The notes under the pieces: generated by a model
The model's input: the letters and a program-made list of their open reading frames with translations, nothing else
Databases searched by the model: none
Told to the model about the DNA's origin: nothing
Made by a program: the position numbers and the translations under genes
Assembly (NCBI GenBank): GCA_012735285.1
Contig: JAAYHT010000153.1
Coordinates: 1 to 6,072 of the forward strand
From: Clostridiales bacterium
Lineage (GTDB): Bacteria > Bacillota > Clostridia > Peptostreptococcales > Anaerovoracaceae
DNA: 6,072 bases
Direction: 5' to 3'
Shown: positions 1 to 4,264 of the stretch, in pieces
Position numbering within the stretch: position 1 is the stretch's first letter
How the letters are laid out: every line of letters begins with the position of its first letter

Positions 1-36
1 ACCCTTCTCACTATCACTAAATAAAACTTCAAGCAT
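1..36 (-). CDS. 5' end of a gene leaving the window, possibly a DUF1835-type protein
   Basis: Only the first 12 codons are visible, translating as MLEVLFSDSEKG from an ATG at 36-34. The start is supported by a good ribosome binding site on the same strand (GAGGTGA, complement of 41-47) four bases before the ATG. The opening residues resemble the N-termini of clostridial DUF1835 proteins, which often begin M-[IL]-E-[VI]-L-F-x-[DE]-S, but twelve residues cannot establish a family. The rest of the gene lies beyond the left edge. It is transcribed away from the regulator module, so it is a separate unit. I am fairly sure it is a real start and unsure of the identity. Confidence 0.55.
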   Translation of the reverse strand, partial: MLEVLFSDSEKG

Positions 37-55
37 AATTTCACCTCGTATTGAA

Positions 56-83
56 AATATATACATCCATTCTATCTCCACAA
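56..83 (-). promoter_or_regulatory. Weak candidate promoter for the leftmost gene
   Basis: On the minus strand a TTGTGG box (complement of 78-83) and a TATATT box (complement of 56-61) are separated by 16 bp. Transcription would start near 49 and leave a leader of about a dozen bases that just covers the ribosome binding site. The -35 is poor and the leader is short, so this is only a candidate. No better sigma-A promoter was found for this gene within the window. Confidence 0.25.
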
Positions 84-208
84 CCCTACTAATGTTGCCA
101 CAAAATCAGTAAAATCAAGACTTACATCCTTGACATCAATACAATTGACTCTACATGGCTCGAATTGTTGAATTGACAGCTCAATTATCATATATCCTTA
201 GATAAGAT

Positions 209-272
209 GCGATACTCTTTCCCCTACGAATATATCCTGTGGGGAGGTCGGTGTTCGTAGACATACCGTATC
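209..272. ncRNA. Candidate structured RNA or mobile-element end with competing/pseudoknot pairing
   Basis: Three complementary pairs are nested or crossed within about 60 nt. GATAC (211-215) pairs with GTATC (268-272) and closes the element. CTACGAA (224-230) pairs perfectly with TTCGTAG (254-260). TCCCC (220-224) pairs with GGGGA (241-245), which crosses the previous helix and so is either a pseudoknot or a mutually exclusive alternative. The element is palindromic enough that either strand could carry the RNA. It does not match the riboswitch consensus patterns I know (purine, SAM, preQ1, T-box, c-di-GMP, fluoride). Alternatives are the hairpin-rich right end of an IS200/IS605-type element or chance. 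The class is unidentified. Confidence 0.3.
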
Positions 273-290
273 AACAAACAAACGCAGACA

Positions 291-324
291 TAAAACAAGA
301 GGTGTATGGTTCCTCTTGTTTTAA
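291..324. terminator. Perfect 12-bp hairpin, likely intrinsic terminator, possibly bidirectional
   Basis: TAAAACAAGAGG (291-302) is the exact reverse complement of CCTCTTGTTTTA (312-323), with a 9-nt loop. The descending arm ends in TTTT on either strand, giving the A-tract/stem/U-tract layout of a Rho-independent terminator in both directions. On the plus strand it would end a transcript covering the folded element at 209-272. On the minus strand it would stop anything entering from about 480 toward the left-edge gene. The tail outside the stem is only moderately T-rich (a run of seven T lies about 8 nt further on the plus strand). Confidence 0.6.
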
Positions 325-489
325 TTTGAAGTTTTTTTGGAGTTCTGCTCCACCTGTTCAATTATACATCCGTCTTTTTGATAGGTTCCAGTATATGGTT
401 GCCTAAAGTATATGCGTCTCTATAGAATATTCAATACGTGTTTCTCTAAGTTGCTTAATGACACAGTATAGTCGCGCATGAAAATTATT

Positions 490-507
490 TGTAAAGTTTA
501 CTTGACA
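490..507 (+). promoter_or_regulatory. Operator O1 overlapping the -35 box
   Basis: An 18-bp near-palindrome, TGTAAAGT-TT-ACTTGACA, has one mismatch from perfect symmetry. It lies in a 20-bp direct repeat: 489-508 and 535-554 are identical except at one position. The right half-site contains the -35 TTGACA, so a dimer bound here should block RNA polymerase. The single deviation from symmetry (G at 504) is exactly what makes the -35 consensus. The ligand is inferred to be the XRE-family regulator encoded just downstream. Confidence 0.7.
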
Positions 508-530
508 TCGTCAGCTAGCCATGATATATT
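502..530 (+). promoter_or_regulatory. Strong sigma-A type promoter of the regulator/membrane-protein operon
   Basis: TTGACA at 502-507 is a perfect -35 box. A 17-bp spacer leads to TATATT at 525-530, and a TG at 522-523 gives an extended -10. Transcription would start near 537, giving a leader of about 50 nt before the GTG start at 588. The promoter sits between two copies of the same palindrome, one over the -35 and one over the start point, which is typical of an autorepressed unit. Confidence 0.8.
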
Positions 531-535
531 CGTGT

Positions 536-553
536 TGTAAAGTTTACTTTACA
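536..553 (+). promoter_or_regulatory. Operator O2 over the transcription start, a perfect palindrome
   Basis: TGTAAAGT-TT-ACTTTACA is a perfect 8-bp inverted repeat around a 2-bp centre. It covers roughly +1 to +17 of the predicted transcript. Its centre is 46 bp from that of O1. Being the fully symmetric copy, it is probably the higher-affinity site. Cooperative binding at both sites would clamp the promoter between them; this is inference. Confidence 0.75.
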
Positions 554-575
554 TATTTTGAGCAAGATCACATGC

Positions 576-582
576 AGGGAGG
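576..582 (+). promoter_or_regulatory. Ribosome binding site that fixes the GTG start of the XRE regulator
   Basis: AGGGAGG lies five bases upstream of GTG at 588-590. An in-frame TTG at 558 would add ten residues but has no Shine-Dalgarno sequence, abuts operator O2, and would extend the protein beyond the usual N-terminus of this short HTH family. The GTG is therefore preferred. Confidence 0.8.
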
Positions 583-587
583 TTATC

Positions 588-785
588 GTGAAAAACAGAA
601 TTGAAGAAATACGAACTAAAAAAGGAATACGCCAGGAAGACCTTGCCAAACTGATGGGAGTCTCAAGGCAGACGATCAGTTCCTTGGAAAACGGGCGATA
701 TAATCCATCTATTATGCTGGCATACAAGATTGCCAAATATTTTGATATGACAATTGAAGAAGTATTTATTTTTGAGGAGGAATAA
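588..785 (+). CDS. Small XRE/Cro-CI family transcriptional regulator, probable autorepressor
   Basis: This 65-residue protein is almost entirely one HTH_3 DNA-binding domain. After the first helix (MKNRIEEIRTKKGI), residues 15-37 form the helix-turn-helix, with QEDLAKLMGVSRQTISSLE and the typical N-G-x-Y-x-P-S turn after it. It ends with the DMTIEEVFIFEE tail found in short YozG-like regulators. There is no ligand-binding or oligomerisation domain, so any signal must come from a partner. It starts at GTG with a strong binding site, and its promoter carries two matching palindromes, so negative autoregulation is the natural inference. Its last codons (GAG GAG GAA) double as the ribosome binding site of the next gene, three bases on, which suggests translational coupling. 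The family call is secure; the target set and signal are unknown. Confidence 0.9.
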   Translation: MKNRIEEIRTKKGIRQEDLAKLMGVSRQTISSLENGRYNPSIMLAYKIAKYFDMTIEEVFIFEEE

Positions 786-788
786 TTC

Positions 789-1196
789 ATGTATTACAAC
801 AATAAACGTTTAGCGTTAAGTATATTTTGGATAATTATGGGCGCCGCCCTATTAGTTTTTTCAATCATCGGAGTGATCGATTCCGCTCTGTATCCCGGTA
901 TGGGAGGAGCCTTGATGGCTGTCGGCATTATACAAGTAGTAAGGAATTTGAAGTATCGAAAAGATTCCAACTACAGAGAAAAAGTAGACATCGAATTTAA
1001 AGATGAACGAAATAAATATCTTCGTATGAAGGCCTGGTCTTGGTCAGGATATCTGGTGGTCCTGATTGAAGCCATAGCCGCAATTTTCGCAGCAATTCAA
1101 GGGCAACATCAAATCCAGCAGGTTCTGTTCTTTTCCATTTGTCTGATTGTTTTTATTTACTGGATTTCTTATCTAGTACTTAGCAAAAAGTATTAA
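789..1196 (+). CDS. Small four-helix membrane protein paired with the XRE regulator (DUF2178-like)
   Basis: This 135-residue protein is strongly hydrophobic, with predicted membrane segments at about 8-30, 36-52, 84-103 and 110-131. A charged cytoplasmic-type loop at about 53-82 carries the motif DERNKYLRMKA (72-82). The combination of four helices and a central DER...KA loop recalls small DUF2178-type membrane proteins often found beside short XRE regulators; I offer that family from memory at moderate confidence. The gene starts at ATG 789 with AGGAGG (775-780) inside the end of the regulator gene, so the two are co-transcribed and probably coupled. No enzymatic motif, signal peptide or transport signature is visible. 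It may sense an envelope state and modulate the repressor, or confer immunity or stress tolerance in the way SdpI does for SdpR; both ideas are inference. Confidence 0.8.
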   Translation: MYYNNKRLALSIFWIIMGAALLVFSIIGVIDSALYPGMGGALMAVGIIQVVRNLKYRKDSNYREKVDIEFKDERNKYLRMKAWSWSGYLVVLIEAIAAIFAAIQGQHQIQQVLFFSICLIVFIYWISYLVLSKKY

Positions 1197-1204
1197 ATAC
1201 ACAT

Positions 1205-1244
1205 CAAGGCGACACACTCCACGTGGGTCGTCTTGTTAGATTTT
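1205..1244 (+). terminator. Rho-independent terminator of the regulator/membrane-protein operon
   Basis: CAAGGCGAC (1205-1213) pairs with GTCGTCTTG (1227-1235), a nine-pair stem with one G-T wobble and a 13-nt loop. It begins nine bases after the membrane-protein stop and is followed by TTAGATTTT, a modest T-tract. It marks the end of the plus-strand module and directly abuts the end of the minus-strand permease fragment. Confidence 0.65.
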
Positions 1245-1463
1245 AACATTGGTAATAAACATGCTTCCTATCATTGAAAATATGCCCAGGCTTTGCAGTC
1301 CGGCTATAACGATCATCAAAGTAAGCAGAATGGTTAATATGTGAAAATCAATATAACTAATATATTCATTGTCCAATGGTACAAATGCCATGGATACAAG
1401 AGCCAACAGCAAAGATATGCATAGCACTGCATCTTTTTTTATATAATTCAAGGTCCGTTTCAT
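1236..1463 (-). pseudogene. Truncated SLC13/ArsB-like permease, N-terminal fragment only
   Basis: The frame gives 75 residues from ATG 1463 (a TTG one codon earlier is also possible) to TAA at 1236-1238. Residues 1-60 resemble the start of SLC13/CitT-ArsB-type anion permeases: a short basic tail ending KKDAVLC, a first helix with SLLLALVSM, the F-V-P-x-x-x-E-Y-[IL]-x-Y-I-D-F loop, and a second helix ending VIAGLQSLGIF. Intact relatives run to roughly 370-420 residues with about ten helices. Here the similarity fades after GLQSLGIF and the frame stops. Beyond the stop lie only the terminator and the antisense of the neighbouring gene, so the permease body is missing. The upstream binding site is weak (AAAGAG) and no good promoter is seen. 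It is almost surely non-functional as a transporter; a small independent membrane peptide is the less likely alternative. Confidence 0.65.
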
Positions 1464-1583
1464 CAATTCGTTACTCTTTATTAGTAGTCAGTCTGTTAAT
1501 TTTTTAATTCCTCCGGTTATTGCAATATTTGAATGCGTCTGCAAACTCTGTTACTTTTTCATCCGAGTATATCGTTTTGATTG

Positions 1584-1613
1584 AATTTACTTAAAATCTG
1601 CCTGAAGTAAATT
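1584..1613. repeat. Perfect 9-bp inverted repeat downstream of the acetyltransferase gene
   Basis: AATTTACTT (1584-1592) and AAGTAAATT (1605-1613) are exact reverse complements around a 12-nt spacer. The stem is AT-rich with no following T-tract on the minus strand, so it is at best a weak terminator for the minus-strand operon. It could instead be a protein-binding site. The arms share TTTACTT with the XRE operators, but the half-site arrangement differs, so I do not call it an operator. Confidence 0.4.
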
Positions 1614-1640
1614 ATAGTCTTTTCAATGGACAAGCCTCAG

Positions 1641-2123
1641 CTAAAACTTACATACCATAATATAATCATCTGTGCTTTCATTAATTATTTCAAATCCCAC
1701 ACTGAGATACATTCTTACAGCATAGTTCATTTTTTGAACAGATAATGATGCCTGTTTATATCCTTTTTCTTTTAATGCAGCAAGCATCTTTTTCATCAGC
1801 GCTGTTCCTATTCCCATATGTCTATGTTCTTTGTATAAGGAAATAGCTAATGAAGGTGTTTCGTCGTTAATATGACCATAATCATTCATGATACGACCCC
1901 ATACAGCTCCAACTATTCTCTTATCAATCTCTGCGACGAAACAAGTATCTCCTTTCTTTTTTCCAAAGTCAGTTACATATATCTGTAATTCCGGTTTTTT
2001 TATAACATCTCGCGGTGGTGCAGATTCTCCTTCCGGTATGAAAATAGCCTCATATAAAAAATCCTCTAATATAGACACTTCGTTTTCTTTCAATTCTCTA
2101 ATAATATAATTCGATTTGGCCAA
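1641..2123 (-). CDS. GNAT family N-acetyltransferase
   Basis: This 160-residue protein covers a single GNAT (Acetyltransf_1) domain. Motif A, which binds the acetyl-CoA pyrophosphate, is seen at about residues 97-107 as YKEHRHMGIGT (the family R/Q-x-x-G-x-G/A pattern), following the strand LAISLY. Motif B is the N-YAVRMYLSVGFEI segment near residues 133-147. VAEIDKRIVGAVWG at about 63-76 is the central beta-hairpin. The acceptor substrate cannot be told from sequence; GNATs acetylate amines on small molecules, antibiotics, tRNA or proteins. The start is TTG at 2123, with a weak GGGG-type binding site nine bases upstream. It follows the rRNA methyltransferase gene by 28 nt on the same strand and is probably the last gene of the operon. 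No clear terminator follows. Confidence 0.85.
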   Translation of the reverse strand: MAKSNYIIRELKENEVSILEDFLYEAIFIPEGESAPPRDVIKKPELQIYVTDFGKKKGDTCFVAEIDKRIVGAVWGRIMNDYGHINDETPSLAISLYKEHRHMGIGTALMKKMLAALKEKGYKQASLSVQKMNYAVRMYLSVGFEIINESTDDYIMVCKF

Positions 2124-2151
2124 ACTCTATATCCCCAATTCCTATAGAAGT

Positions 2152-3315
2152 TCACTTTTTTGACATCAACGCTACTGTTTCAACATGCTTAGTATTTGGG
2201 AAATTATCAAATACTTTTACGCTATTAACTTTGTAACCTTGTTCTATTGCTGTTGCAAGGTTTTGAGCCATTGTTTTTGGATTACATGATACGTATACTG
2301 TCTGATTAACCCCATATTTAAGTATTTTATTAAGTGCCTTTGGTACTATGCCAGAACGAGGTGGGTCCATTACAATGCAATCGGGTTTTTCCTCTATTTC
2401 ATCCAGGACTTTTAATACATCGCCTGCAATGAATTTGCAGTTGTCTAATCCGTTAATCTTAGCATTTTCTTTCGCAGCTTCAACGGCTTCTTCAACTATC
2501 TCAATCCCAATTACCTGTTTTGCGCTCCTTGCTATAGCCTGGCTTATAGTTCCGGTTCCTGAATATAGATCGAAAACAGTCTTGCCGTTTAGGTCATCAA
2601 TCATTGATATGGCTTCAGTGTATATTTTCTCGGTTGCTAGTACATTTGGTTGGAAAAAGGAAAAGGCACTAACTTTAAATGTAAGACCCAGCAATTCTTC
2701 ATTATAATAATCTCTTCCTTTTAAGATAGTCATTCTATCACAGTTAACTGCATCCGACAGTCTATCATTTTCAGTATGAAGAATACCAACTATATGAAGA
2801 TTTTCTAACTCTATTTCCTCTATTGCTTTAACGTATGCTTCCCTATCAAATTCAGCTTGAGTAGTAGTTATAATGTTAATCAGCAGCTCCTTTGTATTCT
2901 CGCCTTTTCGCAATACAAGGTGTCTCATTAAACCCTTGTGAGTCTTTTTATGATAAAAAGGATATCCCTTTTCTTTGCAGAATGATAAGGTTTTCCTTAA
3001 AACTTTATTGAAATCATCGTCAACCAATTGACATTGATCAGTAGTTATTATCGACATGAAGCGGCCTAACTTATGAAGGCCTAAAGTCATTTCTCCTCCT
3101 TTTTCTTCATCGCCGAAGGTATACTCCATCTTATTCCTATATCTAAATTGCTTAGGGCTTCCTTCTATTCCTAAAAATCTATCATAAGTTATATTGTTTT
3201 CCTTTAATAGGTTCAATACCAACTTTGCTTTTAATTCCAGCTGCTCCTGATAAGGTACTCCTTGATATATGCAGCCTCCACAATCATTGCTATGTTTGCA
3301 TTTCTCCAATTCCAT
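2152..3315 (-). CDS. rlmCD: 23S rRNA (uracil-5-)-methyltransferase, RumA/RlmCD family, lacking the TRAM domain
   Basis: This 387-residue SAM-dependent enzyme methylates C5 of uridine in 23S rRNA (E. coli RlmD: U1939; the B. subtilis dual enzyme RlmCD: U747 and U1939). The [4Fe-4S] cysteines are present as C6-x5-C12-x2-C15 and C95. FQPN is at 221-224, the SAM-binding motif DLYSGTGT at 249-256, DPPRSG at 317-322, the catalytic cysteine C344 in YVSCNPKT, and the general-base glutamate E379 in HVETVALM. It is shorter than E. coli RlmD (433 aa) because it starts directly at the Fe-S motif and has no N-terminal TRAM RNA-binding domain. The ATG start has AAGGGG five bases upstream and lies 12 nt after the metA stop. 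Family assignment is firm; which uridine(s) it modifies, or whether it acts on tRNA, is not determined, so the symbol is provisional. Confidence 0.9.
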   Translation of the reverse strand: MELEKCKHSNDCGGCIYQGVPYQEQLELKAKLVLNLLKENNITYDRFLGIEGSPKQFRYRNKMEYTFGDEEKGGEMTLGLHKLGRFMSIITTDQCQLVDDDFNKVLRKTLSFCKEKGYPFYHKKTHKGLMRHLVLRKGENTKELLINIITTTQAEFDREAYVKAIEEIELENLHIVGILHTENDRLSDAVNCDRMTILKGRDYYNEELLGLTFKVSAFSFFQPNVLATEKIYTEAISMIDDLNGKTVFDLYSGTGTISQAIARSAKQVIGIEIVEEAVEAAKENAKINGLDNCKFIAGDVLKVLDEIEEKPDCIVMDPPRSGIVPKALNKILKYGVNQTVYVSCNPKTMAQNLATAIEQGYKVNSVKVFDNFPNTKHVETVALMSKK

Positions 3316-3327
3316 TCTTCCCCTTTC

Positions 3328-4239
3328 TTATAACTCATTTAGATCATATGGGGTCTCTTGATATACGTAGTTCAGCCAATTTGCAAAGAACAGATTGGCG
3401 TGACCTCTCCACCTTACGATAATCCCTTTATTAGGATCATCGTCTTCGAAATAATTAGCAGGAATATTAATATCAATTCCTTTCTTAAGATCTCTTTCGT
3501 ACTCTAACTTTAGGGTTTCACGATCATATTCTGCATGACCCTGGATAAATAGCATTCTATTGTTTCTGCTAGCTATAATATGCGGACCAGCAATATCTGA
3601 TTCAGCAAGTATTTTTAAATCAGGTTCTTTTTCAATATCTTCTTTCATAATTTGCGTATGTCTGCTATGAGGTGCTAAGAATATCTCGTCAAACCCTCGC
3701 ATAAACTCAGACTTGTTGTCTAGTACCCTATGGGGAAATACTCCAAATAGTTTTTTGGGGAGTATATGTTTTTGAATCCCATAGTGATGATATAAAGCAG
3801 CTTGAGCTCCCCAGCAAATATGTAGCGTATTGAAGACATTTTCTTTAGTATAATCCATTATTTCAACTAGCTCTTGCCAATAATCTACTTCCTCAAAGGG
3901 TAAGAACTCCACTGGGGCTCCTGTGATTATCATGCCGTCAAATCGCTGATTTTTAATCTCATCATAGGTTTTATAGAAGCTTTCTAAGTGTTCTCGCGCA
4001 GTATTTTTTGATTCATGAGAATCCATTGTTAAAAGCTGTAAATCTACCTGTAGCGGTGTATTTGCTAACAACCTAATTAGCTGGGTTTCTGTCACTTCTT
4101 TTGTAGGCATTAAGTTAACAATTGCAATACGTAAGGGACGTATATCTTGGGTTTCAGCACGCAATTTATTAATTACGAATACATTCTCTTCTTTAAGTAC
4201 TTTATATGCAGGTAAGCCTTTAGGAACAATAATAGGCAT
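3328..4239 (-). CDS. metA: Homoserine O-acyltransferase MetA, predicted to use acetyl-CoA
   Basis: This 303-residue full-length enzyme acylates the hydroxyl of L-homoserine, the first committed step of methionine synthesis in the cytoplasm. The family signatures are NLMPTKEVTETQ (42-53), the nucleophile C142 in LHICWGAQAALYHHYG, LFGVFPH (164-170), AP-HSRHT (189-195), and H235 with E237 in FIQGHAEYD. Residue 111 is Glu (GAPVE). In characterised MetA proteins Glu at this position goes with acetyl-CoA use and Gly with succinyl-CoA, so acetyl-homoserine is the likely product despite the common label homoserine O-succinyltransferase. The ATG follows AAGGGGAG by about eight bases. It sits 25 nt after tgt and 12 nt before rlmCD, with no SAM riboswitch or T-box in the gap, so its expression should follow the queA-tgt operon. 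Confidence 0.95.
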   Translation of the reverse strand: MPIIVPKGLPAYKVLKEENVFVINKLRAETQDIRPLRIAIVNLMPTKEVTETQLIRLLANTPLQVDLQLLTMDSHESKNTAREHLESFYKTYDEIKNQRFDGMIITGAPVEFLPFEEVDYWQELVEIMDYTKENVFNTLHICWGAQAALYHHYGIQKHILPKKLFGVFPHRVLDNKSEFMRGFDEIFLAPHSRHTQIMKEDIEKEPDLKILAESDIAGPHIIASRNNRMLFIQGHAEYDRETLKLEYERDLKKGIDINIPANYFEDDDPNKGIIVRWRGHANLFFANWLNYVYQETPYDLNEL

Positions 4240-4264
4240 TTAAATATCTCCCCTTTAATATATT

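Larger units (their letters stand above)
37..489. other. Intergenic stretch of about 450 nt with no convincing intact gene
   Basis: This gap separates the minus-strand gene at the left edge from the plus-strand regulator module. It contains a folded element at 209-272, a perfect 12-bp inverted repeat at 291-323, a small hairpin at 338-352 (TGGAG/CTCCA around a 5-nt loop, just after a run of seven T), and a 6-bp inverted repeat at 171-186 (AATTGA/TCAATT). Two TTGACA boxes (130-135 and 173-178) lack a good -10 at 16-18 bp, so I do not call promoters there. On the minus strand, 321-479 reads through one amber stop and may be decayed coding sequence. Confidence 0.6.

Noticed and set aside
130..201. 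Two TTGACA boxes as plus-strand promoters for a small RNA
   Set aside because: Neither has an acceptable -10 at 16-18 bp (TACATG and CCTTAG are the nearest).
241..253. GGGGAGGTCGGTG resembling the GGGGAGGTAGCGGTG of the SRP RNA Alu domain
   Set aside because: The surrounding SRP helices and the conserved GGAAG-type tetraloop domain are absent; the match is short.
558..587. Longer version of the XRE regulator starting at TTG 558
   Set aside because: It has no Shine-Dalgarno sequence, starts next to operator O2, and adds residues not expected in this family; GTG 588 has AGGGAGG at correct spacing.
515..790. Minus-strand 91-codon open frame across the regulator gene
   Set aside because: It is antisense to the well-supported XRE regulator and its promoter, has no ribosome binding site I can see, and resembles no family.
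1584..1613. Inverted repeat as a third operator for the XRE regulator
   Set aside because: It shares only TTTACTT with the operators, lacks the TGTAAAG half-site, and has a 12-nt centre rather than 2 nt.
1888..2109. Plus-strand open frame opposite the GNAT gene
   Set aside because: It is antisense to a clear GNAT domain and its translation has no recognisable family features.
2348..2707. Plus-strand 119-codon open frame opposite the rRNA methyltransferase
   Set aside because: It is a shadow of conserved SAM-binding and catalytic motifs on the other strand; its serine-rich translation is typical of antisense frames.
3225..3422. Plus-strand open frame spanning the rlmCD-metA junction
   Set aside because: It is antisense to both genes and has no binding site or family resemblance.
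4240..4264. SAM riboswitch or T-box controlling metA
   Set aside because: The gap is only 25 nt and is filled by the ribosome binding site; no such leader fits.
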